A stretch of 64,000 nucleotides of DNA from Streptococcus mitis (GTDB lineage: Bacteria; Bacillota; Bacilli; Lactobacillales; Streptococcaceae). Location: the NCBI RefSeq assembly GCF_009496155.1, contig NZ_WIJP01000007.1:68943-132942 (forward strand), written 5' to 3'. This document shows, one piece after another, positions 6,311-13,925 of this stretch; position 1 is the first letter of the stretch, and every line of letters begins with the position of its first letter. Below the pieces are notes generated by a model. The model ran no database searches, was not told where the DNA came from, and saw nothing but the letters and a program-made list of their open reading frames with translations. A program made the translations under genes and the position numbers.

Positions 6311-7513
6311 CTCAGTGTACTCGCCTTCGGCGACGAATGTCAAGAGTTTTTCTCTAAAATATTCGTACTGTTTTTGGCGTAGTTCAATCTCCTTAGGAAG
6401 TCCGATGTTAAGGTCATTACAAACCGTATCAAAGTTGTCTAAAACTTGAACAATGCGAGATTGAATTTCGAGGGAAGGGACTGGAATTTTAAATTTTTCA
6501 GTATCATTACTAGAAATCTGTGGCATCTGCATATTATTAGCGATGTTTTGAAAATGTTCTTTATTATGAACTAAGTAATGATAAATATATCTTAAATTGA
6601 TATTTTCATTGTCTGAACTGTATGACCAAAATTCATTTTTAAAACTAAATGGTTCTGTGCAGTATTCAAAATCAATAATTCCACGAGATTTTACAACAAT
6701 TGCCTCTTCTGTGTGAATATCATTATCGGGAATATCTCCATAGTTCACATCAGCGTAAGTCTTTCCTCCTGCAAAGATACGGATTGGCGCACCATCTTTG
6801 TGAAGTAATTTCATCTGACTAGCTGTAATTTTAGTTCCTTTTCCTTTTTTAAGACATTCGTTCAACTTCTTCCACTCAACCTGATAGACTTCATCCTCAA
6901 ATGATAAGAGTTTATCTCGATAATAAGAGTATTGCTTTTTACGTGAGGTCAATTCTGAGGTCAATTCTGAGGTCAATTCTGTAACATAATCGGTGAATTT
7001 GTCAAGTATTTGTACGATTTTTTCTTGAATTTCTAGAGGAGGGATAGGAATTAAAAATTTTTCCATATCTTTAGAATTAATTCTAATTACTTTAGTCCCT
7101 GTCACTTTTCTCTCTTTCTGCTTTTGAAATTGAAAAGTTCTAAAATAATAGTTGATATACCTTGAATTCTGATTAGTCGTTAAAACATAGGAATCTCCAG
7201 AGATGCCTATTTCCTCATCTCCCTCCCATACAATGGATTTCCCTACATCCTCTACATTTTCTGACGTCGTCGCCATAATAATATCATTAGGCTTCGCTTT
7301 TCTTAACTTACAAAATACACTATCATCAGTAAAAGATACAGTGGTTTTTGTCGAAAATTTATATTTTGTATATATTTGACCATAATGTATTACAGGTTTT
7401 CCTTCATCAACAAAGTCTTTCTTTTGCAACCCGTTCCCTCTATGAAATTCAACCACTTCCCCCAACTCTTTCCACTCAACAGGACAGTTTTGGATTTCTT
7501 CTAGGATGTTCAT
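6296..7513 (-). CDS. hsdS: Type I restriction-modification specificity subunit HsdS
   Basis: 405 residues with the standard layout: TRD1 (about 12-160), central conserved helix (about 165-205) with a tandem TSEL repeat, TRD2 (about 208-345) and a distal helix (QVLDNFDTVCNDL, then LPKEIELRQKQYEYFREKLL). HsdS sets the bipartite DNA target for both methylation and cleavage. The start ATG overlaps the rhuM stop by 4 nt (ATGA), so translation is coupled. TSEL copies in the central helix resemble the TAEL repeats of EcoR124I/II, which set spacer length in the recognised site. The 3' end lies in a pentanucleotide tract. Confidence 0.95.
   Translation of the reverse strand: MNILEEIQNCPVEWKELGEVVEFHRGNGLQKKDFVDEGKPVIHYGQIYTKYKFSTKTTVSFTDDSVFCKLRKAKPNDIIMATTSENVEDVGKSIVWEGDEEIGISGDSYVLTTNQNSRYINYYFRTFQFQKQKERKVTGTKVIRINSKDMEKFLIPIPPLEIQEKIVQILDKFTDYVTELTSELTSELTSRKKQYSYYRDKLLSFEDEVYQVEWKKLNECLKKGKGTKITASQMKLLHKDGAPIRIFAGGKTYADVNYGDIPDNDIHTEEAIVVKSRGIIDFEYCTEPFSFKNEFWSYSSDNENINLRYIYHYLVHNKEHFQNIANNMQMPQISSNDTEKFKIPVPSLEIQSRIVQVLDNFDTVCNDLNIGLPKEIELRQKQYEYFREKLLTFVAEGEYTESRVE
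6944..6979. repeat. Three 12-bp tandem repeats encoding ELTS in the HsdS central spacer
   Basis: TGAGGTCAATTC occurs three times exactly. On the coding strand each copy gives Glu-Leu-Thr-Ser, making TELTSELTSELTSRKK between TRD1 and TRD2. In EcoR124I/EcoR124II two or three copies of TAEL change the non-specific spacer between the half-sites by one base pair, so copy number here may change specificity in the same way. Confidence 0.85.
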
Positions 7514-8517
7514 GATTTCCCTCCTTCCTTGGCTAGATTTTCAATGCTTTTAATTTCTTTGAGGTAATCTTTTTCAACTTGACTAAGGGTCTTGGCTTGG
7601 TAGCTCTTATATTCCTTATCTACCTTCTGCCTCATCTGTTCACGAGAGATAGAACCACTATTATCCAGCAAGTCTTCTCCAGTAGCCAGAAGGATTCGAT
7701 CCACATGTGTCACCCAGTCAGCCATGGTCATGACTTCTTCTCGCTCTGCCTGCCTTTCAGCAAAGTCTAGGTATCCTGATACAAGCTGATTAAGCCCACG
7801 AAGTTCCTTTTCTGTCAGATAGTTCTTGGCAACTCTTGCTTCGGATAAAGTAGGGAGGTCTCCCTTAAAAGTAGTCAAGCCCATAAACTCCTTTTCGCTA
7901 TCAACACGATTGTAGATGAGTTCGCTGGCAGTATTGTGATGAATGGCATAATGCATCTTGTTTTGAACTGTCGCAAAGAATGTCTTTGCCTCTGGTGAAT
8001 TTGCATTGTAGTCACTAGATGTCGCGAAAAGATCTAAAACCTGACGGTAAAAGACTTTTTCACTTGAGCGAATGTCTCGGATTCTTTCAAGGAGTTCTTT
8101 AAAGTAAGAGCCCCCACCCAAATTTTTCAAGCGCTCATCATCCATAGCGAAGCCCTTAATCAGATACTCTTTCAAGATTGTCGAAGCATAGAGTCTGAAC
8201 TGAATGCCACGCGGAGAACGCACTCGATAGCCGATCGCTAAAATCATATCAAGATTATAGTAGGCGACTTTTTTTGACTGAGTTTTACCAGCCATTGCAC
8301 CGTGACGAGTGGTTGTCAACTGATAGTTGACAACCACTGTTTCATCTAATTCACCATCTTCAAATATCGCCTTTATATGTTTACTAATGTTTTGCTTGGA
8401 GGTTTGAAAGAGCTCAGCTAGTTCTTGTTGGGTCAGCCAGACCGTTCCATTATCCAAGTGAAGTTCAATAGCGGACTCGCCGTCATCTGTCCTATAGAGA
8501 ATCACATCATTTGCCAT
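7510..8517 (-). CDS. RhuM-family protein inside the hsd operon
   Basis: 335 residues of the virulence RhuM family. An N-terminal HTH-like segment ([20 protein letters not shown], about 27-46) is followed by the family blocks [19 protein letters not shown] and [21 protein letters not shown]. Its molecular role is not established, although the gene is often embedded in type I restriction loci. It overlaps the hsdM end by 11 nt and the hsdS start by 4 nt, so it is made as part of the operon. A DNA-binding or regulatory role for restriction is inference from the HTH-like start and the context. Confidence 0.9.
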   Translation of the reverse strand: MANDVILYRTDDGESAIELHLDNGTVWLTQQELAELFQTSKQNISKHIKAIFEDGELDETVVVNYQLTTTRHGAMAGKTQSKKVAYYNLDMILAIGYRVRSPRGIQFRLYASTILKEYLIKGFAMDDERLKNLGGGSYFKELLERIRDIRSSEKVFYRQVLDLFATSSDYNANSPEAKTFFATVQNKMHYAIHHNTASELIYNRVDSEKEFMGLTTFKGDLPTLSEARVAKNYLTEKELRGLNQLVSGYLDFAERQAEREEVMTMADWVTHVDRILLATGEDLLDNSGSISREQMRQKVDKEYKSYQAKTLSQVEKDYLKEIKSIENLAKEGGKS

Positions 8518-10078
8518 AGCTCAGCTCCTCTACAATCTTGTCTATCTGTGCACGCAAGTTGTCAATTTTGGCAACAGTCTCAGCGATTTCTTTATTGAGA
8601 ACATCTATATCAATCTTCTCACGTGTATCTTCTTGTTCGACATAGGTTGAAACAGATAGGTTATAATCCTGCTCTGAACCAATCACATCATTATCAATAA
8701 GAGCAGATTTATAGTCAACATTTTGATAATTAGAGAATAATTCAACTATATGTTCGATATTGCTATCCGTCAAAACATTGTTGTTAGTCTCTTTTTTGAA
8801 TTCTTTACTTGCATCAATAAAGAGTGTTTTATTTTCAACTTTATTCTTCGCTAGAACTAAAATCGTGGTCGCAATAGAAGTTCCAAAGAAGAGATTGTCT
8901 GGAAGGGAAATAACCGCTTCAACAAAGTTGTTATCTACTAGATACTGACGAATGGTCTTTTCAGCTCCACCACGATAGAAAATACCTGGGAAACATACAA
9001 TAGCTGCTCGACCTTTATTAGACAGGTGGTTGAGACTATGCATGATAAAGGCAAAGTCAGCTTTTGACTTAGGAGCTAGCTTACCAGCTGGCGCAAAGCG
9101 GTCATCATTTATTAGAGTTGGATCTCCATCTCCCACCCATTTGACAGAATACGGAGGGTTAGAAACGATAGCATCAAAAGGCTTTTCTTCCAGATGCTGA
9201 GGATTTAAAAGGGTATCTCCTCGCTTAATATCAAAGTTGTTGTAGTTGATATTGTGCAAGAACATATTCATACGAGCCAAGTTGTAGTTGGTCATATTAA
9301 TTTCTTGACCAAAGAATCCGTCTTCTAGAATATGGTTTTCATATTGTTTTTTCATTTGAAGAAGGAGAGAGCCTGAACCACATGTTGGGTCATAGACCTT
9401 GTTAATCTTGTCCTTACCGACCATCACTAGGCGAGCTAGTAATTTTGAGACTGTCTGAGGAGTGAAAAATTCACCACCACTTTTTCCAGCATTACTAGCA
9501 TAGTTAGAAATCAAGAACTCATAGGCATCACCAAAGGCATCGATGTCATTTTCCTCAAAGTTGCCAAAGTTAATACTATTGATACCATTAAGAATATCAG
9601 AAAGGCGCTTATTTTTTTCTGGAACAGTCCCACCAAGGATATTACTTCGTGTATCCAAGTTATCAAACAAACCTTTGATATCATCCTCTGATTTGAAGCC
9701 AATCGCAGACTTCTCAATATCTTGGAAAATATTAGCCAAGTCTTCGTTTAAATTTTCATTTTGCGAGGCGTTCTCGACTACATTTTCGAATAGTTGACTC
9801 GGAAGGATAAAGAATCCCTTATCTTCAACTGTCCCTGGTTTAAAATCTTGCTCAGCTTCTTGGTCACTCAATTCAGCATAACGGAATTCTAAGTCGCCAG
9901 CTTCATGCTCGGCACGGTCAAAATAGTCTGCCATATGCTCTGAAATAAAGCGATAGAAAAGGATACCTAGGATATATTGCTTAAAATCCCAACCATCTAC
10001 AGCACCACGAACATCGTCCGCAATCGCCCAAATTTTACGATGCAGCTCCTTGCGTTCTGCATTTTCTTTACTTGCCAT
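8507..10078 (-). CDS. hsdM: Type I restriction-modification DNA methyltransferase subunit HsdM
   Basis: 523 residues. It methylates adenine N6 in the target chosen by HsdS using S-adenosylmethionine. A helical N-terminal domain (about 8-150) is followed by GGEFFTP (201-207), the SAM-binding motif [11 protein letters not shown] (230-239) and catalytic motif IV NPPY (307-310). The C-terminus is a predicted coiled segment that contacts HsdS. It is the first gene of the operon. AT-rich sequence with a possible TAAAAT -10 lies about 35-40 bp upstream, and the ATG follows AAGGGAAGT. Confidence 0.97.
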   Translation of the reverse strand: MASKENAERKELHRKIWAIADDVRGAVDGWDFKQYILGILFYRFISEHMADYFDRAEHEAGDLEFRYAELSDQEAEQDFKPGTVEDKGFFILPSQLFENVVENASQNENLNEDLANIFQDIEKSAIGFKSEDDIKGLFDNLDTRSNILGGTVPEKNKRLSDILNGINSINFGNFEENDIDAFGDAYEFLISNYASNAGKSGGEFFTPQTVSKLLARLVMVGKDKINKVYDPTCGSGSLLLQMKKQYENHILEDGFFGQEINMTNYNLARMNMFLHNINYNNFDIKRGDTLLNPQHLEEKPFDAIVSNPPYSVKWVGDGDPTLINDDRFAPAGKLAPKSKADFAFIMHSLNHLSNKGRAAIVCFPGIFYRGGAEKTIRQYLVDNNFVEAVISLPDNLFFGTSIATTILVLAKNKVENKTLFIDASKEFKKETNNNVLTDSNIEHIVELFSNYQNVDYKSALIDNDVIGSEQDYNLSVSTYVEQEDTREKIDIDVLNKEIAETVAKIDNLRAQIDKIVEELSYGK

Positions 10079-10130
10079 TTTTACTTCCCTTATTAAATAA
10101 ATGTATTATCTCTTCTATTTTATCATATTT

Positions 10131-10168
10131 TAAGAAAAGCCACTCGCCCCAGGGAGGGAGAGTGGGCT
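10131..10168 (-). terminator. Terminator after abiH
   Basis: On the minus strand AGCCCACTC pairs with GAGTGGCT (10138-10168) around a C/G-rich loop, followed by TTTTCTTAAAA. It separates the abiH remnant from the hsd operon, which starts just downstream on the same strand. Confidence 0.65.
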
Positions 10169-10233
10169 ATGAACTATTTTTAAAATAATATCTTACAACT
10201 GTTTTCTATAAATTCAATTACTTTTTGATTTTA

Positions 10234-11371
10234 TTAAGGTAGTAGCTCTTTGTCCATACGCTCATTATCATCACTCTTTACAAATACAACATTCCGTTTA
10301 CCTGTTAACTCTATCAGTTTTTCCTTACCAAGAATGATTGCAAGATTCTTAATAATCGAACGTTTAGCTGGTTCATCAACATAAGTGAAAATAAATCGAT
10401 AAGGATACTCACCATTCTCTGCTAATGAAAAGCATTTTTGAAAAATTTCTTTATCCAAGGGATCAACCGAGTGCCCATAAATAATGATATTTTTAGAAGT
10501 AATATAACTCTCAAAATCATTATCAGGAAATTGAAGCGTTTGTCTGAAGAATTCTTCAAATTTATTTCCTGTCTCTTTAACGACCCTTTGGTAATACTTC
10601 TGATAAGGAATTAAATCACTGTTAACATCATTTTCTTTATCTTCAATTCCAAAGACCATAGTATTGATGCGACTGAAAGTTCTATCTAAATCAATTCGCC
10701 CATTTATGAAATGAGTTTTCTCCTCAGAGGTTCCAAATAGATGACCTGATGTGTTTGTATAATTAAAGTTTAGAACATAGGTATTGAATAAATTCGGAAC
10801 TTCATCTAAAGCTGTTGGGTTTGCTTCAATCTTTTGAACATCAAAATCTATATAATCTAAATACGACAGATAAATTTCTAATAGCTCAATTAATAAATCA
10901 AGTTCCTCTATGAAGATATTTTGAAGTTTCTCTATTAACAGCTCTTTTTCGTTGTTGTTGAATTCTGTCTGTTTTATTTTTTCATTAATAGTTTGAATAA
11001 TAAAATATTTTGCGACATAATTACTATAGTCTACTACAACATCATCAAAATCATAAGAATCTAATCCAATATAAGTAAACAACTCATTACTATGTTTTTT
11101 AAGTACATCATTGCATCAACAAGTTTTGAAATCATGATTTCAAGATTAGACCAATTTTCTCCAAGTCTATCTTTATTCTCATTAATAAACTTCAAATATA
11201 CATTTTCATCATATTGATCAATATATATTTTTTTGAATTTAGAAAGGCTCGTAAGTCACTATCTGGTTCAGTGAATAACCTCTGTTCAAATTCAACAAAA
11301 TCTGTATACTTTGTTTTTCGACCCATTGCAATATCAAAACCATTGCCAAGAATTAGAATAGTATCTACCAT
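10234..11371 (-). pseudogene. abiH: AbiH-type abortive-infection gene with two frameshifts
   Basis: The frame starting at ATG 11369-11371 (after GGAG) gives MVDTILILGNGFDIAMGRKT, then YTDF, the AbiH N-terminal signature ILGNGFDxxxG. The frame ends soon after an A7 tract (T-run 11228-11234). Shifting one base there restores IYIDQYDENVYLKFINENK and continues to SKLVDAMMYLK. A second A6 tract (11095-11100) needs another shift to reach HSNELFTYIGLDSYDF and the 282-codon remainder with NFNYT and IIYGHSVDPLDKEIF blocks. The joined protein would be about 378 residues, normal for AbiH, a phage-exclusion protein of unknown mechanism. Both indels are in homopolymers, so sequencing error, phase variation and decay are all possible. 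Confidence 0.85.
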
Positions 11372-11407
11372 GAAGTTTTCTCCTCTACATATTAGATAAT
11401 TAATAAA

Positions 11408-11416
11408 ATTATACCA
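11408..11416 (-). promoter_or_regulatory. Extended -10 promoter of abiH
   Basis: The minus strand carries TGGTATAAT, a TG-extended consensus -10, about 37 bp before the abiH ATG. No good -35 is seen, as is common for extended -10 promoters. Confidence 0.65.
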
Positions 11417-11423
11417 CGAAACC

Positions 11424-11460
11424 ACAAAAATCCCCCTTAGAAATCCGCTTCTAAGGGGTT
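11424..11460 (-). terminator. Terminator after the 135-codon gene
   Basis: CCCCTTAGAA pairs with TTCTAAGGGG (about 11433-11458) and GATTTTTG follows on the minus strand. The hairpin stands between the stop at 11465 and the abiH promoter. Confidence 0.8.
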
Positions 11461-11464
11461 GTCT

Positions 11465-11872
11465 TTATCCTGCTGCTTGGGCTGGTTCTGCTGATTTGGT
11501 CTTTTTATCTTTCTTGCTACTAGTGATAAGACGGCGCTTGCTATCTCGGATTGTATTCAGGTCCTTAAGGAGTTTAGTCAGGTGTTCTTTTTCAGGATAG
11601 GCTTCTGCGCTGGCTACAGTATAGCGCATAAAGAGGTCGTAGATGCTGGTTAGTTCGGTGCGGACTTGTCTAGTCTTGCCGACTTCCTTGGTAAACTTAT
11701 GCGCACGCACCTGACTTTCCACTTGATCATATTCCTCTTGAGCATTGACCACCACCGTCAGCAGTAGAATACTTTTAAATTTATGGAAACACGGTTGTTC
11801 TAAACCTAGAATACATGTAAACTTTAGAGAAGAGACCTGTTCTAAGTCTCGAAAGCCTATCTTCCTATCCAT
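11465..11872 (-). CDS. Hypothetical protein, probably 5'-truncated
   Basis: 135 residues with no catalytic motif that I recognise. The C-terminal two thirds (from about residue 45) look like a genuine helical protein, with EEYDQVESQVRAHKFTKEVG and ELTSIYDLFMRYTVASAEAY, then a Lys/Ala-rich tail. The first 45 residues are rich in Cys/Phe/Leu and do not look like conserved coding sequence. The strongest ribosome site (GGAGGAG, about 11900) instead serves ATG 11890-11892, whose frame stops after MSLFDEEWIGR. This suggests a deletion or decay that removed the original N-terminus. The C-terminal domain may belong to a small family of streptococcal helical proteins (possibly DUF6261), which I cannot confirm. 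Confidence 0.45.
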   Translation of the reverse strand: MDRKIGFRDLEQVSSLKFTCILGLEQPCFHKFKSILLLTVVVNAQEEYDQVESQVRAHKFTKEVGKTRQVRTELTSIYDLFMRYTVASAEAYPEKEHLTKLLKDLNTIRDSKRRLITSSKKDKKTKSAEPAQAAG

Positions 11873-11918
11873 TCCTCATCAAAAAGACTCATTCCCCCTT
11901 TCTCCTCCAAAATATGGT

Positions 11919-11936
11919 ATAGTATAGTTATACTAT
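11919..11936. promoter_or_regulatory. Palindromic divergent promoter region
   Basis: ATAGTATA-GT-TATACTAT is a perfect inverted repeat with 8-bp arms. It supplies a TATACT -10-like hexamer on each strand between the leftward gene (11465-11872) and the rightward membrane-protein gene starting at 11952. It could be an operator or simply two facing -10 elements. Confidence 0.5.
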
Positions 11937-11951
11937 CTATGAGGAGTTTAC

Positions 11952-12569
11952 ATGTCACAGGATAAACAAATGAAAGCTGTTTCTCCCCTTCTGCAGCGAG
12001 TTATCAATATCTCATCGATTGTCGGTGGGGTTGGGAGTTTGATTTTCTGTATTTGGGCTTATCAGGCTGGGATTTTACAGTCTAAGGAAACCCTCTCTGC
12101 CTTTATCCAGCAGGCAGGCATCTGGGGGCCACCTCTCTTTATCTTTTTACAGATTTTACAGACGGTCGTTCCTATTATTCCTGGGGCCTTGACCTCGGTA
12201 GCTGGGGTCTTTATCTACGGCCACATCATCGGGACTATCTACAACTATATCGGCATCGTGATTGGCTGCGCCATTATCTTTTATCTGGTGCGCCTCTATG
12301 GGGCTGCTTTTGTCCAGTCCGTCGTCAGCAAGCGCACCTATGACAAGTATATCGGCTGGTTGGATAAGGGCAATCGTTTTGACCGTTTCTTTATCTTTAT
12401 GATGATTTGGCCCATTAGTCCAGCTGACTTCCTCTGTATGCTGGCTGCCCTGACCAAGATGAGCTTCAAGCGCTATATGACCATCATCATTCTGACCAAA
12501 CCCTTTACCCTCGTGGTTTATACCTACGGTCTGACCTATATTATTGACTTTTTCTGGCAAATGCTTTGA
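11952..12569 (+). CDS. TVP38/TMEM64 (DedA superfamily) membrane protein
   Basis: 205 residues, polytopic. Hydrophobic segments lie at about 20-40, 58-105 (including a re-entrant stretch with VVPIIPGALTSVAGVFIYG), 140-165 and 175-203. The PGxLxSxAGxxxYG block and the later FFIFMMIWPISPADFL are the SNARE-associated/DedA signature. Family members are proposed membrane-lipid or undecaprenyl-phosphate flippases or scramblases. The start follows TGAGGAG at normal spacing. The gene stands alone, with a palindromic promoter before it and a terminator after it. Confidence 0.9.
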   Translation: MSQDKQMKAVSPLLQRVINISSIVGGVGSLIFCIWAYQAGILQSKETLSAFIQQAGIWGPPLFIFLQILQTVVPIIPGALTSVAGVFIYGHIIGTIYNYIGIVIGCAIIFYLVRLYGAAFVQSVVSKRTYDKYIGWLDKGNRFDRFFIFMMIWPISPADFLCMLAALTKMSFKRYMTIIILTKPFTLVVYTYGLTYIIDFFWQML

Positions 12570-12576
12570 CACATAA

Positions 12577-12607
12577 AAAATCCGTTTGGTTTCCCAAGCG
12601 GATTTTT
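12577..12607 (+). terminator. Terminator of the TVP38-family gene
   Basis: AAATCCGTTTGG pairs with CCAAGCGGATTT (12578-12605, one G-T pair) and a T-run follows. A near copy of this hairpin occurs 270 bp further on, after scrK. Confidence 0.85.
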
Positions 12608-12679
12608 AGAGCATAGATTGATTATAGCTTGATACTAAATATACTTTGGTATGGAAATCATTCCTATTTTTCGATAGTG

Positions 12680-12776
12680 AGGCGAGGACTTACCTAGCCT
12701 TTCCGCCGTGATAAAAACACCTGAAATCTAATGGTTTCAGGTGTTCGGAAACTTTGAGACATTAGGCTCAAAGTTT
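12680..12776. other. Three consecutive hairpins, two with complementary loops
   Basis: Intergenic sequence between two terminators (12608-12850), with no gene in it. Hairpin C: AGGC/GCCT plus AGG/CCT (12680-12700). Hairpin A: 11-bp perfect stem 12716-12726 with 12735-12745, loop TCTAATGG. Hairpin B: 10-bp perfect stem 12749-12758 with 12767-12776, loop ACATTAGG. The loops share the exact complement CTAATG/CATTAG, so a kissing interaction is possible on either transcript. It may be a structured terminator region or a small RNA. Confidence 0.5.
12711..12745 (-). terminator. Second leftward terminator beyond scrK
   Basis: On the minus strand AACACCTGAAA pairs perfectly with TTTCAGGTGTT, and TTTTATC follows. 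It lies 145 bp downstream of scrK and probably backs up the weaker hairpin next to the gene. Confidence 0.7.
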
Positions 12777-12850
12777 AGGTATGGAATTTCGAAGAAAGTC
12801 GCTACCGTCCGTAATCACTTAAAGAAAGGCTCAAAAACATTGTTTTCAAC

Positions 12851-12886
12851 CACAAAATCCGTTTGGTTCCCCAAGCGGATTTTGTG
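12851..12886 (-). terminator. Terminator directly after scrK
   Basis: ACAAAATCCGTTTGG pairs with CCAAGCGGATTTTGT (12852-12885). The T-run on the leftward transcript is short (TTTTGTGG), so it may be leaky. The core matches the hairpin at 12578-12605. Confidence 0.6.
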
Positions 12887-12888
12887 CT

Positions 12889-13776
12889 TTATTTTGAAAC
12901 TTCTTTTGCAAGGACAAAGTTACCAAGTGTGGCAGAACCATTTCCTGCGACTGCTGGCGTCACGATGTAGTCACGCACATCTGGTACTGGTAGGTAACCA
13001 TTGAGAAGAGCTGTAAATTTCTCACGGACACGGTCCAGCATGTGTTGTTGAGCCATGACCCCTCCACCAAAGACAATCACGTCTGGGCGGAAAGTCACTG
13101 TCGCATTAACCGCAGCTTGAGCGATATAGTAGGCTTGAACATCCCAGACAGAGCTATTGAGTTCAATATTTTCCCCACGTACACCTGTACGAGCTTCCAA
13201 ACTTGGACCAGCTGCATAGCCTTCCAAACATCCCTTATGGAAAGGACAAACACCGTTGAACTCTTTTTCAATATCCATTGGGTGTCTAGCAACATAATAA
13301 TGACCCATCTCAGGGTGACCCACACCACCGATAAACTCACCACGTTGGATGACACCTGCACCAATACCTGTACCGATTGTGTAGTAAACCAAGTTTTCGA
13401 TACGACCACCAGCATTGTTACGGGCAACCACTTCACCGTAGGCAGAACTATTTACGTCTGTCGTGAAGTACATTGGCACGTTTAGGGCGCGACGAAGGGC
13501 ACCAAGCAAGTCTACATTTGCCCAGTTTGGTTTTGGAGTCGTTGTGATAAAGCCATAAGTTTTTGAGTTTTTATCAATATCAATCGGACCAAATGAACCA
13601 ACTGCAAGACCAGCAAGGTTGTCGAATTTTGAGAAGAACTCGATGGTTTTATCGATTGTTTCGATTGGAGTTGTTGTTGGAAATTGTGTTTTTTCTACAA
13701 CGTTAAAGTTTTCATCACCGACAGCACAGACAAACTTTGTACCGCCCGCTTCCAAGCTTCCATATAATTTTGTCAT
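12889..13776 (-). CDS. scrK: Fructokinase (ROK family)
   Basis: 295 residues. It phosphorylates fructose released from sucrose-6-phosphate by ScrB, feeding glycolysis. The N-terminal phosphate-binding motif EAGGTKFVCAVG (9-20), catalytic Asp in FTTDVNSSAYGE (D107), and the ROK zinc-site residues H159, C177, H180 and C183 (GHYY, then CPFHKGC) are all present, as in YdhR-type fructokinases. It lies just downstream of scrA on the same strand with its own extended -10 promoter. Length is normal. Confidence 0.95.
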   Translation of the reverse strand: MTKLYGSLEAGGTKFVCAVGDENFNVVEKTQFPTTTPIETIDKTIEFFSKFDNLAGLAVGSFGPIDIDKNSKTYGFITTTPKPNWANVDLLGALRRALNVPMYFTTDVNSSAYGEVVARNNAGGRIENLVYYTIGTGIGAGVIQRGEFIGGVGHPEMGHYYVARHPMDIEKEFNGVCPFHKGCLEGYAAGPSLEARTGVRGENIELNSSVWDVQAYYIAQAAVNATVTFRPDVIVFGGGVMAQQHMLDRVREKFTALLNGYLPVPDVRDYIVTPAVAGNGSATLGNFVLAKEVSK

Positions 13777-13803
13777 GATAAACCTCTTGTTTTTATTTTC
13801 TTT

Positions 13804-13812
13804 ATTATAGCA
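13804..13812 (-). promoter_or_regulatory. scrK promoter, extended -10
   Basis: TGCTATAAT on the minus strand, about 28 bp before the scrK ATG. The -35 is poor. It shows that scrK can be read independently of scrA, which ends in its own terminator. Confidence 0.6.
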
Positions 13813-13873
13813 TATTTCGAAAGTCTAAATTTCTCTATTTTTTAGATTTTCCTCTGTAAATCTTACCATTCAA

Positions 13874-13904
13874 GCAAAAACGAACAAACATGTCATTTGT
13901 TCGT
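13874..13904 (-). terminator. scrA terminator
   Basis: ACGAACAAA pairs with TTTGTTCGT (13880-13904) and TTTTTGC follows on the minus strand, 22 bp after the scrA stop. Confidence 0.85.
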
Positions 13905-13925
13905 CTTCACTTTAGAAAGGATTGA

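Noticed and set aside
5655..7513. Invertible hsdS locus driven by a recombinase
   Set aside because: Both hsdS sequences lie in the same orientation, there are no long inverted repeats, and no recombinase gene is present.
12156..12572. Minus-strand open frame opposite the TVP38-family gene
   Set aside because: The His/Asp-rich translation is the usual antisense pattern of a membrane protein gene.
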